A stretch of 52,621 bases of DNA from Paenibacillus sp. 1001270B_150601_E10 (lineage in GTDB: Bacteria > Bacillota > Bacilli > Paenibacillales > Paenibacillaceae), in contig NZ_JADMOL010000003.1 in assembly GCF_015558675.1 (NCBI RefSeq), positions 40,579 through 93,199 of the forward strand. Reading direction: 5' to 3'. The first letter of the stretch is position 1. Every line of letters begins with the position of its first letter. Shown here in pieces: positions 36,770 to 44,374 of this stretch. The notes under the pieces are model-generated. The model saw only the letters and a program-made list of their open reading frames with translations. It searched no databases and had not been told where the DNA came from. Both the position numbers and the translations under genes were made by a program.

Positions 36770-37951
36770 TCAATGACCTCCAGATAAGGAAGGACTGCTT
36801 GGAATATTTATAATTTGATATTGTAACTGCTCAGTTCGCATCAAAGGCATGCTCGGCATATCTTGATACATCGGAAGCAGATGAAGTGGCGTCCATACAG
36901 GTCTAGTCATTAAACCATTTGAATTCGTTAATTCTAGTACTTCATCCAGGAGCAGTTTATTAGGTTGATCTAAAATTATTGCATTTAACCAACAATTACT
37001 TCGCACTCCCGCTTTTTCTTCAAAAAGCTGCACACCTTCAACAGATTTAAACTCTTGTACATATTTTTTATACAAAACTCTCTTCTTCTTAACAAATGTA
37101 TCAATCTGTTCTAACTGTGCACAGCCTAACGCCGCATTCAAATTAGGCATTCGATAGTTGTACCCAACCTCATCATGCATAAATGCCCACTTGTGTGGCA
37201 GTTTAGCCGTTGTTGTTAAATGCTTTGCTTTTCTTGCAATCTCAGTATTATTTGTAACAATGGCTCCTCCACCACCTGTGGTAGCAACCTTATTTCCATT
37301 AAAACTAATCGCTCCAAGCAAGCCCATTGATCCAGCATGTTGATTTTTATAGGTAGACCCTAATGACTCAGCGGCATCTTCAATACAGACTAGCCCGTAA
37401 CGTTGGCATACTTCCAATAATGGGTCCATATCAACAGGATGCCCGAAGGTATGCATCGGAACAACTGCCCTTATTATCCTTCCCGTAATGCGATTTATGG
37501 TTTGTCCATCTTTATGATACGAAATATCATTCAAGTATTGCTCTAATAAGTTCGGATCAATGCCTAATGACTCTGTGCTAACCTCAATAAAATGGGGTAC
37601 AGCCCCACAATAAGCTACAGCATTAGCAGTGGCAACAAAAGTAACAGAGGGAATAAGTACTTCCTCTTTAGATTTAACTCCAGCTAATAATAAACTGATA
37701 TGCAATGCGGCAGTTCCATTTACTACTGCAACTGCATGCTTTACGCCTATATAATCAGCTAATTCACGTTCAAATCGATCCACATATGAACCTACTGATG
37801 AAACCCAGCCCTCATCTATGCATTCTTTTACGTAGACCCACTCATTTCCGGCAAACGTAGGCTCGTGAAGTGGTACAAAAGATTCATGATCACCGATAAC
37901 ACGTTCAATTGTTTTTAAAATCTGATTTGACGTAAGATTCAAAGTCGTCAT
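36770..37951 (-). CDS. LegC-like NDP-sugar aminotransferase (DegT/DnrJ/EryC1)
   Basis: PLP enzyme that aminates the 4-keto sugar made by the dehydratase. 393 residues. Conserved family segments are VNGTAALHISLLLAG, VAPMHTFG-like VVPMHTFGHPVDMDP, the acidic IEDAAESLGS, and the PLP lysine in ISFNGNKVATTGGGGAI. The N-terminal VPLHEPTFAGNEWVYVKECI is the pattern of the LegC subgroup. Only 7 nt separates it from legB. Confidence 0.86.
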   Translation of the reverse strand: MTTLNLTSNQILKTIERVIGDHESFVPLHEPTFAGNEWVYVKECIDEGWVSSVGSYVDRFERELADYIGVKHAVAVVNGTAALHISLLLAGVKSKEEVLIPSVTFVATANAVAYCGAVPHFIEVSTESLGIDPNLLEQYLNDISYHKDGQTINRITGRIIRAVVPMHTFGHPVDMDPLLEVCQRYGLVCIEDAAESLGSTYKNQHAGSMGLLGAISFNGNKVATTGGGGAIVTNNTEIARKAKHLTTTAKLPHKWAFMHDEVGYNYRMPNLNAALGCAQLEQIDTFVKKKRVLYKKYVQEFKSVEGVQLFEEKAGVRSNCWLNAIILDQPNKLLLDEVLELTNSNGLMTRPVWTPLHLLPMYQDMPSMPLMRTEQLQYQIINIPSSPSLSGGH

Positions 37952-37958
37952 CCCAATT

Positions 37959-38966
37959 CTATATATTATAAAGATCTGTCTTATATCGACTCAAATTATC
38001 TGGCTTAGTAAACCACTCAATGGTTTTCTCTAAACCTTTGCGCAGACCTTCTGTACCTGAATACAAAGGTTCCCATGCAAGCAAATTCTTAGCTTTCGAA
38101 TGATCTGCCCATAACCTCTCCACTTCACTCTTTTCAGGTCTTTTCCTATCATCAGAAGATACAATACTCACTGACTTGTTCATTAGTTCAGCAATCATAC
38201 TTACTGTATCTCCAATACTTATCTCGTAGTTACTCCCAATATTAATCTCTTCCCCAATTGAATTCGCTGATTCCAACATAGCAATAAAGCCCCGCACAGT
38301 ATCTTCAATATAGTTGAAATCCCGAGTGGGATGAAGAGATCCTAATTGTATAGATTCTTTACCAGAAGCAATTTGTGTAATTACAGTTGGAATAATTGCT
38401 CTAGCTGATTGTCTTGGACCATAGGTGTTAAACGGACGAATAATACTTACTGGGGTTTCAAACGACCGATAAAATGAGAGTGCCATTTGATCTGCACCAA
38501 TCTTCGAAGCCGAATATGGTGACTGACCTTGCAAAGGATGTTTCTCATCTATTGGTACATATCTTGCGGTACCATACACTTCACTTGTAGAAGTGTGCAC
38601 TAATTTACTAACTCCAAGATCACGAGCTGCTTGAAGAACGTTCAATGTACCTTTTATATTCGTGTCTACATAAGTATCCGGTGAATGATATGAATATGGG
38701 ATAGCAATCAATGCAGCTAAATGAAGTACACGGTCACAATCTTCCATTGCTTTTCTAACACCATAAGGATCTCGAATATCACCACTAAACACTTCAAAAT
38801 GCCCTCTAATATCTGCGGCACATTGATCCAACCATCCCCAAGTATTAAAAGAATTATATAGTACGAAAGCTTTGACATCATGCCCTTGACGAACAAGTGC
38901 TTCAGTTAAATGAGAGCCAATAAAACCATCTGCACCTGTAACAAGTATTTTTTTCGCTTGAGACAT
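37959..38966 (-). CDS. NDP-N-acetylglucosamine 4,6-dehydratase, LegB-like
   Basis: Extended short-chain dehydrogenase that makes the 4-keto-6-deoxy sugar at the start of the nonulosonate branch. 335 residues. NAD motif ILVTGADGFIGSHLTEAL, catalytic TSTSEVYGTA and YSASKIGADQ (YxxxK). FNTYGPRQSARAII is typical of the retaining LegB/PglF-like enzymes. The start at 38966 follows TAGGAGAACG; an in-frame start 7 codons earlier is less well placed. Confidence 0.86.
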   Translation of the reverse strand: MSQAKKILVTGADGFIGSHLTEALVRQGHDVKAFVLYNSFNTWGWLDQCAADIRGHFEVFSGDIRDPYGVRKAMEDCDRVLHLAALIAIPYSYHSPDTYVDTNIKGTLNVLQAARDLGVSKLVHTSTSEVYGTARYVPIDEKHPLQGQSPYSASKIGADQMALSFYRSFETPVSIIRPFNTYGPRQSARAIIPTVITQIASGKESIQLGSLHPTRDFNYIEDTVRGFIAMLESANSIGEEINIGSNYEISIGDTVSMIAELMNKSVSIVSSDDRKRPEKSEVERLWADHSKAKNLLAWEPLYSGTEGLRKGLEKTIEWFTKPDNLSRYKTDLYNI

Positions 38967-38983
38967 TTTCGTTCTCCTATCAA

Positions 38984-39991
38984 TCAATTTCCATTTGTGT
39001 TCAATAAATTTTTATACCATTCGTAAGCCCTATATGGGCTAATATCGTTTAATCCCGTTAGTATTCTACCAGTATCACTTATTTTATCGAAGTATTTATT
39101 AGTTCTATACTGTGGATAATGGTCTTTCATATATTTCCTTATTTCGAATGCCTTAATGAATGGCGGCTTCTTAAACCTAGTAAAAACTAGATGGAGTGAA
39201 TTCACATAATACAAATTTATAAAACTAAATTCAATCGCATCTCTAAACTGATCATATAAATCTCTAGATCTGAATTCTTCAAGTTTCATTTCTTCTATAG
39301 TTAGTCGATCAAAGTGATGCATGCTCTCAGTTGAAACAACTGTAGAATTAGAGTTAAAGAAATAGTAATAGTAAGCTTCATTTAAATGATAGTAGTTTTT
39401 TGCATATAAAAATACCATTGGTACCCATAGATTGTCTTCATAAAACAAATGTTCAGGAAACCACAATTTATTATCAATGATCAGACTTTTCTTATAAATT
39501 TTGCTACATATTGCAGCTGAGGCGCCTTCGATTAATATTGTCTCTTTTTTCCTATAATCTAACTTTCCTGTTATAGAAGAAAGGTCCCTCCATAAAAATG
39601 GGAAATACTTATTTTCACTAATCGCTCGATAACAATTACAACTCACAATATCGGCATTGTTTTGTTTAGCAGTTAAATACAACTGTTCGTACATGTCCGA
39701 GGCTATCCAATCGTCGCTATCCACGAACCCAATATACTCACCAGTTGCAACCTTCATTCCTAAATTCCTTGCGCCACCTTGCTTAAGGTTTATTTCTGAA
39801 TCAATAACAATCACATTATCAGGATATCTACGTTCATAATCCTTTAAGATATCGATACTACGGTCAGTTGATGCATCGTTAACAAGTATTATCTCGATAT
39901 CAGTCAAAGATTGATTTAATATTGAATCTACACATCTTTTCAGATAATGCTCTGAGTTAAAAACAGGCACAACTATACTTATTTTTGGCAT
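38984..39991 (-). CDS. Family 2 glycosyltransferase
   Basis: 335 residues with the GT-A fold: PKISIVVPVFNSEHYLKRCV at the start, IEIILVNDASTDRS, GARNLGMKVATGEY and the DxD-type FVDSDDWI. It has no membrane segment, so it should act in the cytoplasm. It may extend the glycan after Maf has added the first sugar. Start at 39991 chosen because AAGGA lies 9 nt before it. AT-rich like its neighbours. Confidence 0.85.
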   Translation of the reverse strand: MPKISIVVPVFNSEHYLKRCVDSILNQSLTDIEIILVNDASTDRSIDILKDYERRYPDNVIVIDSEINLKQGGARNLGMKVATGEYIGFVDSDDWIASDMYEQLYLTAKQNNADIVSCNCYRAISENKYFPFLWRDLSSITGKLDYRKKETILIEGASAAICSKIYKKSLIIDNKLWFPEHLFYEDNLWVPMVFLYAKNYYHLNEAYYYYFFNSNSTVVSTESMHHFDRLTIEEMKLEEFRSRDLYDQFRDAIEFSFINLYYVNSLHLVFTRFKKPPFIKAFEIRKYMKDHYPQYRTNKYFDKISDTGRILTGLNDISPYRAYEWYKNLLNTNGN

Positions 39992-40026
39992 ACGAATCAT
40001 TCCTTAGTAAATTTCAAACATTTAAA

Positions 40027-41883
40027 TTAGTTGATTTCATTATTCCAATTGGAATTAACCTCTTCTAGCATCCCCTCTAAAATCACTATAAAAGTAAATA
40101 CTTGTTTAATAAACGGAGAAATGTATCGATCAACCATCTGAAGTTTACTTGAGATGTTTTCTTCAGTTGCAAGCATCTTAAAGTTTCTTTGATGAGCATT
40201 AATACTGGCATTCAACCCAATGATTCCATACCTTTTAAAGATTTCATTATCCCACAACTGGCTCCACCATTTATTAATTATTTTGAATTGCTTATCCTGA
40301 TCCTTCACATTTTTGTACTGGATGCCAGATTTGCTAATCTCATCTTGAAGTTTTGTTATAATAAATTTAAGTTTGCTAATACCATTTTTGTCTGATTCCA
40401 GTTTTAATTTCATATTGCTATCAGACTTATAATGTACTGCTTTTACTTCCTCAAAAATTCTTTTAACCCAATGATCTTGTTGTTTCGGTAAGTTGTGTAG
40501 ATTTAAGTCGCATAGTTTTTTGAAAGTTGTGTTATCTATTGCTGCTCCATGCTGGGAAGAATTCATAAACAATATATCGGGATATTCACTCAGAAGTCTT
40601 CCGATATCTTGTAATGTTGCTTGCATAACACTATTGGAATTATTGTACATGCCATAAACATTTACAACTTTACGGTTCGACTCTCTTAATGTTTTGTTAA
40701 TCTGCTCTTTAGTTGCATGTTCAACACCACTCGCATAATATTCTTCATTAGGAAAAGATAAGTCTTGACCTGTAAAGATAACTTGGGAGCAGCCTAAGTA
40801 TGCTGCTAATTGTATCCCTAATCCAGTTACACTATAATTCATTCTAAATATCGGGCAAGTATTATTTTCTCCTACATAATAGGGAGTTATCGTATCGGTA
40901 TTAAGTATAGCGTAAGATAGATATTTATTCTTTGCCGATAATATTTCTGGATGAACCGTAGTACCGAATACAATTGGAATATCTGTTGTATTTATATGAC
41001 TAAAAGCTTTCAAGTTGGCAGTAGTTGCATCCATGGATACAATTATATCTGGCTCTATATTTGCTCTAAGCAATGCTTGAGTACTAGTCCCTGCAGCTAT
41101 TATTAGCACTTTATTTTTTAATTCTTTAATTAGTTCAATATCATACTTTAACGAAGGCCCAGACCCAATAATAATGCAGGGGACACTCTTGAACTTCCCT
41201 TTGAAATGTTGTAAACCTGGCGATTTATCTACATATCTGAGATTATTTAGTATATTAAAGATCCACAATTTAGAATAAGAATGTAATGTAGATATGTTTG
41301 TTCTTTCTTGTACTACTAATTCTGTTAATACACTGTTCAGTTCATTTAATTCCTGACTATAGATTTGCTGATAACTAGGGACTATAAGTTGTATGAATGA
41401 GTCTTTAGCTTGAGTTAGCATAAATTTAATAAAATTTATACGAGTTAATTCATCATCTCCTACAGCAAGAGTTGCAATATTTTTGCGACCTAATACATTA
41501 GTCAAATCATTTACGTTAATAGCAGTAGAAAAAATATACCTATCAGGTTCATATACATAGTATTTCTTATCCGGATATCTGTTTTGTAAAGCTTCGAGAT
41601 GATGTCCAAAGCCTAACCCGTAAACAAATACACACTCGCTATCTTTCACTTTATCTTCAATTACTTTTAGCCATCTTTCGATTTCGTTCTTTAAGTTATA
41701 TCTACTATATAGATAATACTCCCTTTTCTCTTTCGAAATCTTCATATTTGTACTGCCATCATTATTCATGACACATTGATAATGAGTCGGTATATATTTT
41801 TCTTCAACAACAACAGAATTTAGATTTGGATATTCCTTATCTAAAAAATTATTGTTGATATCCTTTATATTCAACCAACTCAC
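40027..41883 (-). CDS. Motility accessory factor (Maf, DUF115) flagellin glycosyltransferase
   Basis: 618 residues. The N-terminal part contains CVFVYGLGFGHHLEALQNRYPD; the central DUF115 domain contains PCIIIGSGPSLKYDIELI and EPDIIVSMDATTANL, and YSVTGLGIQLAAYLGCSQVIFTGQDLSF. The C-terminal 150 residues are helical. Maf proteins attach nonulosonic acids from CMP-sugars to flagellin serines or threonines before export; this is established in Aeromonas, Clostridium and Geobacillus relatives. GTG start behind AAGGA, overlapping the upstream gene by 35 nt. Confidence 0.87.
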   Translation of the reverse strand: MSWLNIKDINNNFLDKEYPNLNSVVVEEKYIPTHYQCVMNNDGSTNMKISKEKREYYLYSRYNLKNEIERWLKVIEDKVKDSECVFVYGLGFGHHLEALQNRYPDKKYYVYEPDRYIFSTAINVNDLTNVLGRKNIATLAVGDDELTRINFIKFMLTQAKDSFIQLIVPSYQQIYSQELNELNSVLTELVVQERTNISTLHSYSKLWIFNILNNLRYVDKSPGLQHFKGKFKSVPCIIIGSGPSLKYDIELIKELKNKVLIIAAGTSTQALLRANIEPDIIVSMDATTANLKAFSHINTTDIPIVFGTTVHPEILSAKNKYLSYAILNTDTITPYYVGENNTCPIFRMNYSVTGLGIQLAAYLGCSQVIFTGQDLSFPNEEYYASGVEHATKEQINKTLRESNRKVVNVYGMYNNSNSVMQATLQDIGRLLSEYPDILFMNSSQHGAAIDNTTFKKLCDLNLHNLPKQQDHWVKRIFEEVKAVHYKSDSNMKLKLESDKNGISKLKFIITKLQDEISKSGIQYKNVKDQDKQFKIINKWWSQLWDNEIFKRYGIIGLNASINAHQRNFKMLATEENISSKLQMVDRYISPFIKQVFTFIVILEGMLEEVNSNWNNEIN

Positions 41884-42472
41884 CTACTTCCTTGGTATCT
41901 TGTTCAAGCTGCTCTAAAAGTGGTAGTAACTCATAAATAAAGATATCACCAAAAGCAACAAAATTATTAAACTCTAATTCATTGGACATCGCATCAACAC
42001 TCGTCATAAAATGTCCAACAAACTGATTAAATGTCTCATGCAATTTTTCTAATTCTGGAATATCTTTAGTTAAATATTGTGCAAATTCGGAAGCTTGCCC
42101 AATCCATTGAATACTTGTTACCATAGTAGAAATCGAATTATGAATTTGCTCATTATCATCTCCATACAATGGTTGTACTAATTCATTTGCATTCGCCAAA
42201 AGCCTTGGCAAATACGAATTAAATTCTTCCACTGTATTAAATATCGCTTTCTGATGGGTAATCGTACTTATCTTCACTTCTACTATTTGTTCAAACTGAT
42301 CAATTAATATCTGTTCATAATTGCTGTAATATGCTAGTCCATCAATATGTATACAATAGATTAAACTATTATTCATGTATATTTCCTTCGTAAACCTCAC
42401 CCAAAAAATGTTTAATTCTTCTACATTATTAATTTCAATTTTATTTAATGCTTTATCAACAACTATCAACAT
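41849..42472 (-). CDS. Unrecognised small protein coupled to maf
   Basis: 207 residues starting MLIVVDKALNKIEINNVEEL at 42472 behind GGAGG. I do not recognise a family. Residues 1-70 look like a small alpha/beta domain; residues 75-200 are helical and acidic, with coiled-coil-like segments (YELLPLLEQLEQDTKEVGEL). There are no cysteines of note, no signal peptide and no membrane helix. Its end overlaps the maf start by 35 nt and it is the first gene after hag, so a chaperone or docking role between flagellin and Maf is a reasonable hypothesis. Confidence 0.75.
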   Translation of the reverse strand: MLIVVDKALNKIEINNVEELNIFWVRFTKEIYMNNSLIYCIHIDGLAYYSNYEQILIDQFEQIVEVKISTITHQKAIFNTVEEFNSYLPRLLANANELVQPLYGDDNEQIHNSISTMVTSIQWIGQASEFAQYLTKDIPELEKLHETFNQFVGHFMTSVDAMSNELEFNNFVAFGDIFIYELLPLLEQLEQDTKEVGELVEYKGYQQ

Positions 42473-42505
42473 TATTATATCCTCCACATTTTCATCTTAT
42501 ATATA

Positions 42506-42513
42506 TTATCGGT
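42506..42513 (-). promoter_or_regulatory. Possible SigD -10 element before the glycosylation operon
   Basis: ACCGATAA on minus resembles the SigD -10, about 30 nt before the first gene of the island, but no good TAAA lies 15-16 nt upstream. Transcription by read-through from hag would have to pass the terminator at 42563-42597. Confidence 0.35.
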
Positions 42514-42562
42514 GTCTATTAAAGCATAATGAAGTCACAACACATCAATGGAATGTATAACA

Positions 42563-42597
42563 TAAAAAAGACCGCACCTTTAAAAGGTAACGGTCTT
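42563..42597 (-). terminator. Intrinsic terminator of hag
   Basis: On minus, AAGACCG-TACCTTT pairs with AAAGGT-CGGTCTT, followed by TTTTTT. It starts about 20 nt after the hag stop. Confidence 0.93.
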
Positions 42598-42618
42598 CAT
42601 CCTCATAGAACTTTCTAA

Positions 42619-43485
42619 TTATCCAAGTAATTTTAGAACGTTTTGTGGCATGGAGTTAGCTTGTGCCAGCATGGAAGTACCTGCTTGAACCAAGATTTGG
42701 TTACGAGTGAAGTCTGTCATTTCTTTTGCCATATCCGCATTACGGATACGGGACTCAGATGCGGACAAGTTCTCAGCAGTAACGCCAAGGTTATTGATTG
42801 TATGCTCAAGACGGTTTTGAACAGCACCAAAGTCTGCGCGTTGTGCAGAAACTGAATTAATAGCATTTTCAATGACTTTAATTGCTTCGGATGCACCTGT
42901 AGCAGTTGACAAGCTAATATCAGTCAACTTACCACCTGTTGTAGAAGTCACACCGGAAGCATTGGTTACACTAACTCCACCCAAATCATCTGTTTTCATA
43001 GATACTAAATTAGCAGCCAACTTCGTACCACCATCAACACCAATTTGGAAGGATACGCTACCAGAAGCATTCAACAAGTTCGTTCCATTGAAGTTCGTCG
43101 TATCTGCAATGTTGTTGATCTCAGAAAGCAATGCGTCTACTTCTTTTTGAATGTTAGCGCGGTCAGTATCTTTATATGTACCGTTCGCTGATTGGTTCGC
43201 AAGTGTATTCAAACGTTGAAGCATGGAGTGAACCTCAGTCAAAGCACCCTCAGCTGTTTGAATCAAGGAAATACCATCTTGCGCGTTACGCATAGCTTGG
43301 TTCATACCGTTCATTTGGAAACGCATTTTTTCGGAGATTGCAAGACCTGCTGCATCGTCAGCGGCACGGTTGATACGGAAACCTGAAGACAATTTCTCCA
43401 TTGTTTTGCTCATTGAGCTGCTATTCATGCCCAAGTTGCGGTGAGCGTTGATAGCACCAACGTTAGTGTTAATAAACATTGACAT
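42619..43485 (-). CDS. hag: Flagellin
   Basis: Filament subunit, 288 residues. The N-terminal D0/D1 part (FINTNVGAINAHRNLG, EKLSSGFRINRAADDAAGLA) and C-terminal D1/D0 part (RNQILVQAGTSMLAQANSMPQNVLKLLG) are typical. There is no large D2/D3; the short central region (about 145-205) is rich in Ser and Thr, including TNASGVTSTTGG, and is the likely O-glycosylation zone. The start at 43485 lies 9 nt after GGAGG. The gene has a SigD promoter, two CsrA-type leader hairpins and a terminator, and is expressed alone. Confidence 0.96.
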   Translation of the reverse strand: MSMFINTNVGAINAHRNLGMNSSSMSKTMEKLSSGFRINRAADDAAGLAISEKMRFQMNGMNQAMRNAQDGISLIQTAEGALTEVHSMLQRLNTLANQSANGTYKDTDRANIQKEVDALLSEINNIADTTNFNGTNLLNASGSVSFQIGVDGGTKLAANLVSMKTDDLGGVSVTNASGVTSTTGGKLTDISLSTATGASEAIKVIENAINSVSAQRADFGAVQNRLEHTINNLGVTAENLSASESRIRNADMAKEMTDFTRNQILVQAGTSMLAQANSMPQNVLKLLG

Positions 43486-43486
43486 A

Positions 43487-43536
43487 ATATTCATCCTCCA
43501 TGATATAAATGATCTAGGCCACGTCCTTGCGACCTA
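43487..43536 (-). promoter_or_regulatory. CsrA-binding leader of hag (two hairpins)
   Basis: BS1 is TAGGTC, loop GCAAGGACGT, GGCCTA (43536-43515): the loop matches the CsrA motif CARGGAUGU at 8 of 9 positions and sits near the mRNA 5' end. BS2 is ATATCAT, loop GGAGG, ATGAATAT (43506-43487), which puts the Shine-Dalgarno in the loop. In Bacillus subtilis CsrA bound to two such hag sites blocks translation and FliW relieves it. Confidence 0.78.
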
Positions 43537-43542
43537 CTATAT

Positions 43543-43570
43543 TTATCGAAAGATTCTATCCAAAACTTTA
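43543..43570 (-). promoter_or_regulatory. SigD promoter of hag
   Basis: On minus, TAAA (43570-43567), 16 nt, TTCGATAA (43550-43543); the bases after TAAA are GTTTT as in other flagellin promoters. Predicted start near 43536. Confidence 0.85.
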
Positions 43571-43589
43571 TAGTGATCTTCGAAAATAT

Positions 43590-43967
43590 TTATTTTTTTT
43601 CATCAAAATAGTAAGCTACCTGATCTGAACGCCCCATTCCGTAATAAGCGTTCATTACAGCTTGGCTCTGTCTTACTCCAACTACTTCTTTTGAAGTAGT
43701 TGTCTGTTTGGAATCAACCACATCCATCAATCGACGATGCATGCTCATTAATTCCTGCAAGCATTCTACGTCCTGCTGATTCGGTTGGTCACCTGTGTCA
43801 TCTAGTTTGCCAATAACACTTTCTATACATGACCATTGATAAACATATTGCTGAAAGGCCTCTTCATTCCATTGATCCGATTGCTCAACCGTTAAAAGCT
43901 GTTGTCGTGTCAATTCCAACAGCACTTCGTAGTATTTCCCGCGGCTCGATGACTCAGATTTATGCAT
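43590..43967 (-). CDS. fliT: FliT-like flagellar export chaperone
   Basis: A small acidic-helical protein of about 125 residues at the place of fliT (after fliS). The N-terminus SRGKYYEVLLELTRQQLLTVEQ and C-terminal helices resemble FliT, the chaperone of cap protein FliD. The start may be ATG 43967 (overlapping fliS by 8 nt, AGGT upstream) or ATG 43982. Identity rests on size, composition and position, since FliT sequences are poorly conserved. Confidence 0.7.
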   Translation of the reverse strand: MHKSESSSRGKYYEVLLELTRQQLLTVEQSDQWNEEAFQQYVYQWSCIESVIGKLDDTGDQPNQQDVECLQELMSMHRRLMDVVDSKQTTTSKEVVGVRQSQAVMNAYYGMGRSDQVAYYFDEKK

Positions 43968-44361
43968 AGGCTTGACCTGCATTCACTTCTTTACCAATCT
44001 GTTCCCACGCCTCTTTAATAGATTCTAGCATTTCAAGAACGATCATTAAGGGCTCAGAATTTTTTTTCATATTGGCCTGCATCATCTGATCAATCATGTA
44101 GAGATATAAGTTTTTTAGATTGGATGCAATTTCGCCGCCTTGCTGTTCATTTAATGAAGAGATCAGTTCATATACGATGTCCTGTGCTTTTAACAAATGC
44201 TGATGACCTTGATTAGAATCACCTTCTTCTAGAGCTTTGGCAGCTTGCTTTACAAAACGAATTGCACCGTTATAGAGCATTAAAATTAAGCGGTGAGGAG
44301 ATGCCGTCTCATATTTATTCTTCTGATAGGCTTGATAACCTTTTGCTGCTGCGGGATTCAT
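43960..44361 (-). CDS. fliS: Flagellin export chaperone FliS
   Basis: 133 residues, all-helical. Keeps flagellin unfolded and caps its C-terminal helix until export; in Bacillus it also helps flagellin reach the exporter. Family motifs ATP-like NKYETASPHRLILMLYNGAIRF, HLLKAQDIVYELISSLN and LYLYMIDQMMQANMKKN are present. The start at 44361 follows AGAGGAGAT and lies just inside the end of fliD (overlap is avoided by the chosen start). Confidence 0.94.
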   Translation of the reverse strand: MNPAAAKGYQAYQKNKYETASPHRLILMLYNGAIRFVKQAAKALEEGDSNQGHQHLLKAQDIVYELISSLNEQQGGEIASNLKNLYLYMIDQMMQANMKKNSEPLMIVLEMLESIKEAWEQIGKEVNAGQAYA

Positions 44362-44374
44362 GAGATCATCTCCT

